Source: Nonomuraea rubra (GTDB lineage: Bacteria > Actinomycetota > Actinomycetes > Streptosporangiales > Streptosporangiaceae). Taken from it: 64,000 nt of DNA. The number at the start of each line of letters is the position of its first letter. The stretch's first letter is position 1. The stretch spans positions 5,749,001-5,813,000 of the forward strand of contig NZ_JACHMI010000001.1 of assembly GCF_014207985.1 (NCBI RefSeq), read 5' to 3'. Under the pieces are notes generated by a model. That model was not told the DNA's origin, did not search any database, and worked only from the letters and a program-made list of their open reading frames with translations. Of the stretch, positions 42,823 through 51,191 are shown in pieces. The translations under genes and the position numbers were made by a program.

Positions 42823-44898
42823 ATGAAGATCAACGAGGACCGCCGTCGGATCCTGTCGGCGTTAGGCGCGGGCGGCGCGGCCGCCATGGCGCTGAGCACC
42901 GGCCCCGCGCAGGCCGCCAAGCGCGACGTCCGGCAGATCGCCGGCGTCACGGACCTGCGCCAGACCCCCGGCCAGCAGGGGGAGCAGATCTACCTGCTCG
43001 GCTACTACCAGGCCGAGCCCGGCGTGACGGCCACCCCCGGCCGCGGCGGCGGCGACCTGTACTGGGACGAGACGAGCACCGAGCCCGACGACGGCGGCAC
43101 CGTCTTCGCCGTCGCCGGCGTGGCCACCGGCCGGTGGAAGCGGCCCGTCGCCACCACCGTGGACCTCGCCTGGTACGGCTGGCGCGGCACCGGAGCCGAC
43201 GACGACACCCAGCGCCTGCAGAACGCCGTCAACGCCCTGCCCGCCGGCGGCACCATCGAGATCGGCCCCGGCAAGGTGCTCATCAAGAGGACGATCTCGG
43301 TCAAGCGCGTGCCCATCACCTTCGACGGCGCCGGCCACACCGACAGCCTGGACCACGGCACCCAGCTCCTGCTCGAGACCGGGACCGCCGACGGCTTCCT
43401 GCTGACCGGCGTGCACGGCGGCGGCTTCCGCAACCTGCAGATCCGCGGCCTGGGGCTGAAGGGCGGTGCGATGATCCGCACCGAGCGGGCGGGGGCGGCC
43501 AAGGAGGACGGCAACTACATGCTGGCCTTCACCAACGCCCGCTTCCGCGACGGCCACAACGGGCTCGTGCTGCGGGCCTGCAACACGGTCAGGTTCCAGA
43601 ACTGCGTCTGGAACACCTTCACCGGCGACCAGGTGATCCTGCTCAACGGCGTCGCCGACGACCAGCGTGCCGACCCGGTCGAGTTCGTGCAGTGCGGCAT
43701 CGCCGCGGGCAGCGGCAACAAGGTCACCGACAACGTGGTCATCGACGGGCTCGGCGGATCCATCAAGTTCATCGCGACCGCCATCCTGTTCGGGCGGCAC
43801 GGGCTCTGGATGCGCAACACCACCGGCACCAAGGCGCTGCCGAAGTTCGTCTACTTCGAGGGCGGCGGCTTCGAGAACGGCCACGGCGTGCCCGTCCTGC
43901 TGGAGGCGGGGGCGCAGGCCCAGTTCGCCAACACCTACATCTCCGCCGACGGCGAGTTCGACAACGTACGGGTCGGCCCCGAGTTCGTCGGCGGGGTCAC
44001 CTTCACCGGCTGCGTCATCCGCGGCGCGGGCCGCAACGGCATCGACGTCGCCTCCGCCCGGACCACCGTGACCGGCTGCCTGATCGGCAACAACGGCCGG
44101 ATGGCGCACCCCGACTTCGCCCGGCAGATCAGCGCCGTGGACGGCAACGGCGCGGGCGGCGTCCGCGTCACCACCTCCGCCCCGCACGGCTGGGAGAGCG
44201 ACGACCGCGTCACCGTCACCGGGATCACCGGCCTGGACCGCGCCTGGACGATCCAGGTGGTCAGCGAGACGGCCTTCGACCTCGAGGGCGCCGAACCCGG
44301 CACGTACGCGGGCACCGGCCAGGTCTACAGGCACGGTGCCGGCATCAACATCCGCGCGCAGGCCACCCGCGTGGTGGTCACCGGCAACGCCATCGGCGGC
44401 TTCACCGGCGACGGCGTCAACCGGCAGGACTACGGCATCGTCAGCGCCTCGCCCGACGTGCTCATCAGCGGCAACGACCTCAACGGAAACCACGCGGGCG
44501 CGTACGCGCTGACCGGCGCGCAGACCGCGCAGACCCGCGCCACCGGCAACAAGGGCGTCCAGCAGATCGACGGCTGGCTGACCGCGCGCATCGACGGCGC
44601 CGTCGCCGACGGCCTGCACGACCTGTCCAACCTGCTGTACGCCGATGGCCAGCGGCTCCGCATCGTCCGGGTCGCCAGGAAGCTCGGCGCGGGGACCTGC
44701 CAGGTGCGCCTGGACGCCGACGGCGACAGCGCCGGAGGACCGGCGACCGCCGCCACCACGACCTTCCAGAGCACGACGCTCACCTCGCCGTACGTGGTGG
44801 ACGGCACCTCGGCCGCCAAGCGCCTCCAGGTACGCGTCCTGGGCAGCTCCGGAGCCGGCGGGCTGGTCGTGCAGTTCGGATACCAGGTGATCGCCTGA
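42823..44898 (+). CDS. Exported right-handed beta-helix protein (pectate-lyase-like fold)
   Basis: A 691-residue protein with a Tat signal (EDRRRILSALGAGGAAAMALS then AQAA). The core from about 115 to 580 has the short imperfect repeats with Asn ladders of a beta-helix (VTGCLIGNNGR, VVTGNAIGGFTGDG, VLISGNDLNGNHAG). The segment starting WYGWRGTGADDDTQRLQNAVNAL is the usual pectate-lyase-like opening. The C terminus is a small beta domain. It is the last gene of the LacI-controlled operon and probably cuts or binds the polysaccharide outside the cell. The exact enzyme class cannot be assigned. Confidence 0.85.
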   Translation: MKINEDRRRILSALGAGGAAAMALSTGPAQAAKRDVRQIAGVTDLRQTPGQQGEQIYLLGYYQAEPGVTATPGRGGGDLYWDETSTEPDDGGTVFAVAGVATGRWKRPVATTVDLAWYGWRGTGADDDTQRLQNAVNALPAGGTIEIGPGKVLIKRTISVKRVPITFDGAGHTDSLDHGTQLLLETGTADGFLLTGVHGGGFRNLQIRGLGLKGGAMIRTERAGAAKEDGNYMLAFTNARFRDGHNGLVLRACNTVRFQNCVWNTFTGDQVILLNGVADDQRADPVEFVQCGIAAGSGNKVTDNVVIDGLGGSIKFIATAILFGRHGLWMRNTTGTKALPKFVYFEGGGFENGHGVPVLLEAGAQAQFANTYISADGEFDNVRVGPEFVGGVTFTGCVIRGAGRNGIDVASARTTVTGCLIGNNGRMAHPDFARQISAVDGNGAGGVRVTTSAPHGWESDDRVTVTGITGLDRAWTIQVVSETAFDLEGAEPGTYAGTGQVYRHGAGINIRAQATRVVVTGNAIGGFTGDGVNRQDYGIVSASPDVLISGNDLNGNHAGAYALTGAQTAQTRATGNKGVQQIDGWLTARIDGAVADGLHDLSNLLYADGQRLRIVRVARKLGAGTCQVRLDADGDSAGGPATAATTTFQSTTLTSPYVVDGTSAAKRLQVRVLGSSGAGGLVVQFGYQVIA

Positions 44899-44915
44899 CG
44901 TCGTCGGCGAACGGG

Positions 44916-45278
44916 TTACCGCAGCGCGTCGGCCTGTGCGCGGGCGCGTTCGATGTCGGGGACGTGGCTCTCGGCCCATTCCCGGACGGCGCGCAGCGGT
45001 ACCAGCAGTGACCGGCCGAGGCCGGTGAGGGCGTACTCGACATGCGGGGGATTCGCCGGAATCTCCGTGCGGGAGATCAGACCGTCGTACTCCATCGCGC
45101 GGAGCGTCTCGGTGAGCGCCTTCGGTGTGATCCCCCGGATGTGCGCCTTGAGCTCGGTGAATCGCATCGGCCTGGTGTCCAGCGCGTTGACGATGAACAC
45201 CGTCCAGCGCGCCCCGATCCGGTGCAGAACGGTGCGACTGGGGCAGGTCGCGGCCATGACGTTGTAGGCCTTACCCAT
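44916..45278 (-). CDS. HxlR-family winged-helix regulator
   Basis: A 120-residue single-domain HxlR protein: CPSRTVLHRIGARWTVFIVNAL, then RFTELKAHIRGITPKALTETLRAMEYDGLISR, and the wing EYALTGLGRSLLVPL. Cys near residue 12 is the conserved redox-type Cys of the family. It is divergent from an MFS gene and a strong palindrome lies between them, so it probably represses that transporter. Its stop is 17 bases from the convergent beta-helix gene. Confidence 0.92.
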   Translation of the reverse strand: MGKAYNVMAATCPSRTVLHRIGARWTVFIVNALDTRPMRFTELKAHIRGITPKALTETLRAMEYDGLISRTEIPANPPHVEYALTGLGRSLLVPLRAVREWAESHVPDIERARAQADALR

Positions 45279-45306
45279 GCACGACTCCCGGTAGCGTTGT
45301 ATATAC

Positions 45307-45325
45307 CGGTATAGAATCTATACCG
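45307..45325. promoter_or_regulatory. HxlR operator between the regulator and the MFS gene
   Basis: CGGTATAGA-A-TCTATACCG (45307-45325) is a perfect 9-base inverted repeat around one base. It overlaps a second palindrome TATACCGGTATA (45302-45313). The site lies 29 bases upstream of the HxlR start and 10 bases before the MFS GTG, so bound protein would cover both promoters. Confidence 0.75.
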
Positions 45326-45334
45326 TCCCGGGTT

Positions 45335-46561
45335 GTGTCACTTCCCGATAACCCGGCCCGTCCCTCAAGAGCCCGGCACGGCCGTTTCGTCGCAGCGATC
45401 ATCATCGACTCGATCGGCACCGGCGTCTTCGTCCCCGTTTCGATGCTGTATTTCCTGGCCACGACGCCGCTGACGCTGGTGCAGGCGGGCGCGGCACTGA
45501 CGATGGCCGGGCTGCTGGCGCTCCCGGCGGGCCCGCTGGCCGGCGGGCTGGTCGACCGGTACGGTGCCAAGCCGGTACTGCAGGCGGCGAACCTGGCCCA
45601 GGCGCTCGGCTTCGCCGGGTATCTCCTGGTGGACCAGACCTGGCAGATCGCCCTCTGCGCCTGGTTGAACAGTGCCGGGCGGGCGGTGTCCTTCAGCTGC
45701 TACGGCGCGATCGTCACCGCGCTGGCCGCGCCCGGCCGGCGCGAGCGCTGGTTCGGCCTTCTGGGGTCGGTACGCAACCTCGGCTACGCACTCGGCGGCC
45801 TCCTGTCCGCCGTCGCGGTCGGTTTCGGCACTCACGGAATCTACGCCGGGATCGTGACCGTCAACGCCCTGTCCTATGTCGCCGCCTTCGTACTGATCCG
45901 CGCCGTGCCGAATGCCCGTCCCGGGGCGGGCCGGGACGCTGCCGGAGGCTGGGGGCGCGTGCTCCGGGACCGGCGGTACCTGTCACTGGTCGCGCATCAG
46001 CTGTGCTTCGCGATCTCCCTGTTCGCCCTCAACGTCGCGATACCGGTCTACGCCGTGGACGTGCTGGGGCTGCCCGGCTGGACCGCCGGCATGGTCTTCA
46101 CGCTCAACACCCTGATGGTCGGCTTCGGCCAGGGCCTCGTCCTCGGGTGGCTCGGCGGGCGGATCCGCAGCCGCGTCCTCGTCGCCGGGCACGCCTGCTT
46201 CGCGGCCGGATACCTCCTCTTCCTCGCCGCCGGCCACGTGGCCGCGCCCGCCCTCGCGGTCGGCGTCGTGGTGCTCGGTGCGGGCAGCTACACCCTCGGT
46301 GAAATCCTCGGCGGCCCCATCACGTCGACCGTCGCCGCGGAGAGCGCCCCGGAGGCCCTCCGCGGCCGGTACCTGGCGCTCAACCAGCTCGCCGTGACCG
46401 TCGCGGGAGCGGTCGCTCCCGCCGCGCTCTCCGGGTTGCTGTCCGCGGGGGCGGCCACGATCTGGCTGACCCTGGCCGGCGTCAGCGTCCTTGGAGCCGC
46501 GCTCGCCACTGCGATCGGCAGAGTGGTGCCGGCGGCGCAGGGCCGCATCGGAGGCGGCTAG
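45335..46561 (+). CDS. MFS transporter, probable drug or metabolite exporter
   Basis: A 408-residue protein with 12 predicted helices. GGLVDRYGAKPVL is the loop 2-3 motif, and SAGRAVSFSCYGAIVTALAAPGRRERWFGLLGSVRNLGYALGGLL is typical of the MFS exporter branch related to MdtH. The GTG at 45335 is very close to the palindromic operator, so the mRNA may be almost leaderless. No better start was found. It is controlled by the divergent HxlR protein, probably in response to the compound it pumps. Confidence 0.85.
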   Translation: MSLPDNPARPSRARHGRFVAAIIIDSIGTGVFVPVSMLYFLATTPLTLVQAGAALTMAGLLALPAGPLAGGLVDRYGAKPVLQAANLAQALGFAGYLLVDQTWQIALCAWLNSAGRAVSFSCYGAIVTALAAPGRRERWFGLLGSVRNLGYALGGLLSAVAVGFGTHGIYAGIVTVNALSYVAAFVLIRAVPNARPGAGRDAAGGWGRVLRDRRYLSLVAHQLCFAISLFALNVAIPVYAVDVLGLPGWTAGMVFTLNTLMVGFGQGLVLGWLGGRIRSRVLVAGHACFAAGYLLFLAAGHVAAPALAVGVVVLGAGSYTLGEILGGPITSTVAAESAPEALRGRYLALNQLAVTVAGAVAPAALSGLLSAGAATIWLTLAGVSVLGAALATAIGRVVPAAQGRIGGG

Positions 46562-46595
46562 CTATATACGCTTGCGCATATATACATCAGTGTGT

Positions 46596-46940
46596 ATGTT
46601 CGGGGGCGTGGTCAACAGCGTGCAACTGCGAATGACGGCGATCTCGGAGCCGAACCGGTTCCGCATCGTCGAGTTGCTCAGGGACGGCCCGCGATCGGTA
46701 GGCGACATCGTCGACGCGCTGGGCCTGGGCCAGCCGCAGGTGTCCCGGCATCTGCGACTGCTCTCCGAGGCGGGCGTGGTCGAGGTGACCAAGCGGGCAC
46801 AGCAGCGCATCTACCGGCTGGACCCGAACGCGATGCGCGAGCTGAGCGACTGGGCGCAGGGGTTCGCCGCGCTGTGGTCGCAGCGGATGGACCGCCTCGG
46901 CGCCTTTCTCGACGACACAGCCAATCAGCAAGGAGCTTGA
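46596..46940 (+). CDS. ArsR-family winged-helix regulator
   Basis: A 114-residue regulator with the ArsR HTH: AISEPNRFRIVELLRDGPRSVGDIVDALGLGQPQVSRHLRLLSEAGVVEV. No metal-binding Cys cluster is present. It belongs to the subgroup linked to SRPBCC (AHSA1) genes, and the SRPBCC gene starts two bases after its stop. The upstream TATATACGCTTGCGCATATATA is an AT-rich, imperfectly palindromic region likely to be its own operator. A GTG at 46608 is an alternative start. Confidence 0.9.
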   Translation: MFGGVVNSVQLRMTAISEPNRFRIVELLRDGPRSVGDIVDALGLGQPQVSRHLRLLSEAGVVEVTKRAQQRIYRLDPNAMRELSDWAQGFAALWSQRMDRLGAFLDDTANQQGA

Positions 46941-46942
46941 GC

Positions 46943-48268
46943 ATGCCCCCAGACGGGATCGTGGTCGACAGGTCGGCCAACACCCTCCACATCAGCCGCA
47001 CCTACCCGGCCGCCGTCGAGCGCGTTTGGCGGGCCTGGACGGACGCCGAGGCGATCACTCGCTGGTGGGGGCCGGAGGGATGGGCCGCGACCGTGTACGA
47101 GATGGACGTGCGCCCGGGAGGACGCTGGCGCTTCGAGATCGCTCCAGCGGACGCCTCGGCCGCGCCGGTCCGCAGCATCGCCACCTACACCACCGTCGTC
47201 GATCATCGCGAGCTCGCCTACGACGACGTGTTCGCCGACGCGGCATGGCAGCCCGACGGCTCGGGCACCTTCCCGACCTCGGTCACCTTCACCTCCACCG
47301 GCAACGGCTGCACCGTCTCCGTCGCCGCGCGCTTCCCCGACGGCCAGGCACTGCAACGGGCCGTCGAGCTCCAGATGGCCGACGGCTACGCCGAAGCCCT
47401 CGACCGGCTCGGCAACCTGCTGGACGGCCCATCCTCAACCAGCGAAGGAGAAACCCTCATGTCCGAACTTTCCACCGTCACCTCCGCCGACGGCACCACG
47501 ATCGCGTACAGGATGACCGGCTCCGGCCCGGCCATCATCGTGGTCAGCAACGTCGCCGAGGACCACACCGGCGTCGCGGGCGTGGCCGAGGCGCTGTCCA
47601 AGGACTTCACCGTGATCAGTTTCGACCGGCGCGGCCGCGGCGCCAGCGGCGACCCGCAGCCCTACGACCCGGCGCGCGAGATCGACGACATCGCCGCGCT
47701 GATCGAGGTCGCCGGCGGCTCCACGGCCCTGGCCGGCGGTTCCGGCGGGTGCGGGCTGACCTTGGACGCGGCGAGCGCGCTGGGCGACAAGGTCACGGGA
47801 CTCTACCTGTACGAGCCGCCGTTCATCGTCGACGACTCCCGCTCCCCGGCGCCCGCCGGCTACGTCGAACACCAGGAGGCCCTGGTCGCGGCGGGCAGGC
47901 GCAGCGAGGCCGTCGAGTACTTCATGACCGAGATGATCGGTGTCCCCGCCGAGTACCTCCCGGCGATGAAGCAGGACCCTTCCTGGGAGACCATGGTCAA
48001 GTACGCCCACACCTACGCCTACGACGGCCAGATCATGCGAGGGCTCCAGGACGGCAAGCCGCTGCCCGCCGACCGCTGGTCGATCGAGGCGCCGATCGCG
48101 GTGGCGGTCGGCGGCAACGGTGAGGCCTTCATACGCGCGGGGGCCGGGGCGCTGGCCGCGATCTTGCCGAACGTGACCGTGCTGACGCTGGCCGGCCAGG
48201 ATCACTCCGCCTTCTGGATGGCCCCTGAGCCGGTCGCGGAACAGGTGCGCGCTTTCCTCCTCGGCTGA
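46943..48268 (+). CDS. SRPBCC (AHSA1-like) domain protein continuing in frame into an alpha/beta hydrolase
   Basis: One 441-codon frame contains two normally separate proteins. Residues 1-160 are an AHSA1/SRPBCC domain (HISRTYPAAVERVWRAWTDAEAITRWWGPEGW). From residue 173 a full alpha/beta hydrolase begins (MSELSTVTSADGTTIAY) with nucleophile elbow GGSGG, acid region and final His in GQDHSAFW. There is no stop between them. The hydrolase keeps its own GAAGGAG and ATG (47459), so it can be made alone as 269 residues as well as fused. AAGGAG precedes the SRPBCC ATG. Cotranscribed with the ArsR gene. Confidence 0.85.
   Translation: MPPDGIVVDRSANTLHISRTYPAAVERVWRAWTDAEAITRWWGPEGWAATVYEMDVRPGGRWRFEIAPADASAAPVRSIATYTTVVDHRELAYDDVFADAAWQPDGSGTFPTSVTFTSTGNGCTVSVAARFPDGQALQRAVELQMADGYAEALDRLGNLLDGPSSTSEGETLMSELSTVTSADGTTIAYRMTGSGPAIIVVSNVAEDHTGVAGVAEALSKDFTVISFDRRGRGASGDPQPYDPAREIDDIAALIEVAGGSTALAGGSGGCGLTLDAASALGDKVTGLYLYEPPFIVDDSRSPAPAGYVEHQEALVAAGRRSEAVEYFMTEMIGVPAEYLPAMKQDPSWETMVKYAHTYAYDGQIMRGLQDGKPLPADRWSIEAPIAVAVGGNGEAFIRAGAGALAAILPNVTVLTLAGQDHSAFWMAPEPVAEQVRAFLLG
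47444..47461 (+). promoter_or_regulatory. Internal ribosome binding site and ATG of the alpha/beta hydrolase
   Basis: GAAGGAG (47444-47450) is followed after eight bases by ATG (47459-47461), in frame with the upstream SRPBCC coding sequence. The site is as strong as any in the window. It implies that the hydrolase was, or still is, translated as a separate protein. Confidence 0.7.
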
Positions 48269-48350
48269 CGGCCACAGCGCAGGCGGCCGGACCCCGGATG
48301 GTCGCGGCAGAAGGCGAGCGCCCAGTCGTCCGGCACGAGGTTTCTCCGCG

Positions 48351-48698
48351 TCACGGGGTGTCGTCCTGAGCCCGAGCCTGTAGCAGTTCGCTGAGGAGTT
48401 CGTTCTGGCCGGACAAGGTTTCGGTCAGGAGTTCGCGGGCGGCGCGGAGCAGGTCGGTCACTTTCTTGCCGGCCAGGGCGTACACCACGGTGGCTCCCTC
48501 GCGTCGCGCGGTGACCAGGCCGGAGCGGCGCAGGGCCGCCAGATGCTGCGACAGCCCGGGGGGTTCGACGTCCAGAGCGGGCAGCAGGTCTCGCACCGGT
48601 CTGGGCCCGTTCTGCAGCAGCTCCAGCACGCGGATCCGTACCGGATGGCCCAGCAGCCGGAACAGCTCGGCCTGAGCCTGAGACAACGGCACCGACAT
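48351..48698 (-). CDS. ArsR-family winged-helix regulator
   Basis: A 115-residue regulator with ELFRLLGHPVRIRVLELLQNGPRPVRDLLPALDVEPPGLSQHLAALRRSGLV and a C-terminal helix (LLRAARELLTETLSGQNELLSELL) for dimerisation. No Cys metal site. Genes of this type often pair with a sulfate/anion transporter or an STAS protein, and here an STAS gene is divergent. A perfect inverted repeat lies in the shared intergenic region. Confidence 0.9.
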   Translation of the reverse strand: MSVPLSQAQAELFRLLGHPVRIRVLELLQNGPRPVRDLLPALDVEPPGLSQHLAALRRSGLVTARREGATVVYALAGKKVTDLLRAARELLTETLSGQNELLSELLQARAQDDTP

Positions 48699-48767
48699 CA
48701 GCGCATCGCCTGCCTGCCCGGTCGTGTCCCGTTCAAGGTCATCACCAGTCCCATACAGCTATTCACT

Positions 48768-48787
48768 AATTGCGTTCTTTCGCAATT
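48768..48787. promoter_or_regulatory. Inverted repeat between the ArsR and STAS genes
   Basis: AATTGCG (48768-48774) and CGCAATT (48781-48787) are perfect 7-base arms separated by TTCTTT. The stretch from about 48750 to 48800 is unusually AT-rich. The site lies 70 bases upstream of the ArsR start and is the best candidate operator for that repressor. Confidence 0.6.
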
Positions 48788-48890
48788 TCATGTTAACGCA
48801 GAGTGCTCCTGGGTAGCCGATAGCTACCGGCCCCGTGCCCGGTCCGACCGTCGGGGTGACCCCCAAGCCGACAGGGAGGGGAGAGGGGCG

Positions 48891-49259
48891 ATGTCCGCGC
48901 TGCTGCTGACGCACCAGCACCTGCCCGGTGTCACCATGATCTGCATCGAGGGGGACGTGGACGCCACCAACCACCTCCGGTTGCAGGCATACATCGAGCA
49001 GGTCCGCCAGCAGCCGGGCGATCAGATCGTGTTCGATCTGTCGGAGACCATGTTCATCGACAGCCGCGGGCTGCGTGTCCTGCTCGACGCCCACACCGCC
49101 GGCGTGCGACACGGCGGTGCCGTCCATTTGGCCGCACCGGCCCCGGTGCCGGCCCGCATGCTGGAGGTCGTGGGCATGGCCCGGCACCTGCCGGTTCACG
49201 CCGGCGTCGACCAAGCGCTGCGCGCGGCGCTGTCGGCCGCCGCCGAGCGCCCCAGCTGA
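48891..49259 (+). CDS. STAS-domain anti-sigma factor antagonist
   Basis: A 122-residue single STAS domain: TMICIEGDVDATNHLRLQAYI, VFDLSETMFIDSRGLRVLLDAH. The Ser in IDSRGL is the usual phosphorylation site that switches binding to an anti-sigma kinase. GGGAGGGGAGAGGGG precedes the ATG. No adjacent kinase gene exists; the ATP-binding protein at 58250 is a distant candidate partner. It likely belongs to a stress or development sigma-factor network. Confidence 0.88.
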   Translation: MSALLLTHQHLPGVTMICIEGDVDATNHLRLQAYIEQVRQQPGDQIVFDLSETMFIDSRGLRVLLDAHTAGVRHGGAVHLAAPAPVPARMLEVVGMARHLPVHAGVDQALRAALSAAAERPS

Positions 49260-49592
49260 ACCGCCGGCGGCGGCCGGAACCTACTTCGAGAACGTGATGG
49301 CTTCTCAAGCCGCGACCGGGGCGTGGGGTGCGTGGGGCGTTCACCTGGGGCTCCGTTAGGATGGGACGCGTCTTCTCGCCGAGTGGCCTCCACGCCGGTG
49401 CTCATGGGCGTACGCGCCATACGGTCGCCACCTCCTGGTGCCTGCTGCGTGTCCATCACCGGTCCCGGCGGCGCTGCCTGCCGGCCTCCGGCGGACGGAA
49501 CGAGCACGCAGATCACCGCGGCAAACCTCTCCGGGGGCAACGGTGATGCGCGGGACGGCAAAGGTCTGTCCAACCGGCGGCGGGCCGCCGGG
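49260..49592. other. Gene-free stretch
   Basis: No credible coding sequence was found in these 333 bases. A TAGGAT hexamer at 49357-49362 resembles an actinobacterial -10 box for the following membrane-protein gene, but no well-spaced -35 was identified. Confidence 0.5.
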
Positions 49593-49913
49593 ATGAGTGC
49601 AGGTGACGAACCTACACTTATGCCTACGAACCCCTCGATGACCGCTGAACCCATCAATAACGCCGCCTGGCTGGCGGCTGGAGTCATCCCAGTGATCACG
49701 GCAATCGTCTTCGGAATCGCGGCCGTCTCGGCCCTGGAAATCACTCTCCTCCTGGCTCTGTGCGGCCTGGCCGGGGCGGAGCTCGGCGCGTTCATGCGCC
49801 GGCATCCGCAAGGTCCCGTAGGCGGCATGCGCGACCTGGCCGCGGAGGCGCGACAACGCGGAGCCCTCACGTGGGGCGCCGTCCAGCGCCGGTGGAAGTC
49901 GCACAGCCGGTAG
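49593..49913 (+). CDS. Small membrane protein of unknown function
   Basis: A protein of about 106 residues, with two adjacent hydrophobic segments (AAWLAAGVIPVITAIVFGIAAVSALEITLLLALCGLAGAEL) and a basic C-terminal cytoplasmic tail ending in RRWKSHSR. No family recognised. The start is uncertain: ATGs at 49593 and 49620 are both possible and neither has a strong RBS. The first membrane segment resembles that in the short protein at 57939-58217, so the two may be related. Confidence 0.5.
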   Translation: MSAGDEPTLMPTNPSMTAEPINNAAWLAAGVIPVITAIVFGIAAVSALEITLLLALCGLAGAELGAFMRRHPQGPVGGMRDLAAEARQRGALTWGAVQRRWKSHSR

Positions 49914-49999
49914 GGCAGTGGTGGCGGGCTTCGCACGAGACCTGCCTGCATCGATCTCATGGGCATGACCAATGATCAAGAAGGGGACTGGGGCCGGGC

Positions 50000-50809
50000 A
50001 TGGGCGGCGTTCAGCGGAAGTTCGAGTTGACCGCGCCGCAGATCGGTGGCGGCGCGCTGGCCGCGGCGACCGCTGCGGTCACGGCGTCCTACCTCGGGGT
50101 GGCCGGCACCGTGCTCGGCGCGGCGGTGGTGAGCGTCGGCACCACGGTGGGCACCGCCGTGTGCGCGCACTATCTCAAGCGCACCGGTGAGAAGGTCAAG
50201 CAGCACACGGCGAACGCCCGGCGCGGGCATGCCAGTGAAGGGGCGGGGATCGGCGGATCGTCCACCCTGCCGGCCGTGGGGGAGGAGCCACGCAGGAGGC
50301 TGCGGTGGACCAGGGTGGCCGCCGCCGCTGGGCTGGTGTTCGCCATCAGCATGGGCAGCATCCTGACGTACCAGACCGTGGCAGACCGGACCGTGGCCGA
50401 GCAGCTCACCGGCAAGCCCACACGGAAGCAGATGCGCGCCAAGCCGGCGACCGGGAGGGACAAGCACGCGGCACCTGGCGCGACCGCGCGCCCGACGCGG
50501 ACCACGGCGAGCCCCTCGGCAAGCCCGTCCCCGAGCCCCTCCGCCACCGCTCCCGTGACTCCGGCGCTCACTCCGGCGCTGTCCGCAACCACGGCACCCT
50601 CGGCGTCAACGCCGCCTGCTGCGTCCACTCCCACGCCTGCGCCCACCGGCATGGTCGGCGCTACCGGCTCCCCCCAAGCCGACGTCCCACCTCCAGTGCG
50701 GAGCCCGAGCCCCGTCGGTACGGTGCCGGAGCCGCAGCACAGCGCGCCGGTCGACCGGCCTCCGGCGCCGGAGTGCCGTCCCGCCGACGGTCACGCGCCG
50801 GCGTGCTGA
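50000..50809 (+). CDS. Membrane protein with a Pro/Ser/Thr-rich extracellular tail
   Basis: A 269-residue protein. The N terminus has a hydrophobic, Ala/Gly-rich double-pass region (residues about 14-58), then a basic cytoplasmic stretch and a second membrane helix (about 105-122). The remaining 140 residues are Pro/Thr/Ser/Ala-rich low complexity of the kind exposed at actinobacterial cell surfaces. No enzyme domain is seen. The ATG at 50000 is plausible (GGGGCCGGGC upstream). Function unknown. Confidence 0.7.
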   Translation: MGGVQRKFELTAPQIGGGALAAATAAVTASYLGVAGTVLGAAVVSVGTTVGTAVCAHYLKRTGEKVKQHTANARRGHASEGAGIGGSSTLPAVGEEPRRRLRWTRVAAAAGLVFAISMGSILTYQTVADRTVAEQLTGKPTRKQMRAKPATGRDKHAAPGATARPTRTTASPSASPSPSPSATAPVTPALTPALSATTAPSASTPPAASTPTPAPTGMVGATGSPQADVPPPVRSPSPVGTVPEPQHSAPVDRPPAPECRPADGHAPAC

Positions 50810-51191
50810 TCTGCGTCGCCTGGCTGACGACAGGTGCCGGCTGGAATCGCGCGGTGAGCCACGTGGACGTGGCAGGTGGTGTGTGGACGACGTCGTGTCG
50901 GCCCTGCCCCGTTGTGTGCAGGTCTGGGCATGCGGATCCGGGCGCAGGACGCATACTGCTGATCCGGACAGGGCTGGAACAGAAGTTCACCCACGCCGCC
51001 AGCCTAGCCGTCGGCGTCCCGTCGGCGTGTCGGCGCGGGCACGATGCGCGACAAGAGGGCAGACAGCGGCCGGCATCAGTGCCTGCCGCGGTGCCAGGCC
51101 CCACGTCACGCGAGGCTGCCGCGCTGAACAGTTCCCGTTGTGCGGCGGGGTCCTGATGACCCCGGGCGGTGCCGGGGCCGGCAGACAGCGG
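50810..51191. other. Gene-free stretch
   Basis: I found no convincing gene in these 382 bases between the membrane protein and the convergent MerR-type gene. The possible frames are short and Arg-rich. Confidence 0.5.

Noticed and set aside
42862-44979. Very long minus-strand frame opposite the beta-helix gene
   Set aside because: Val/Gly/Asp/Ala-rich repeat-like shadow of the opposite strand; no domain or start signal.
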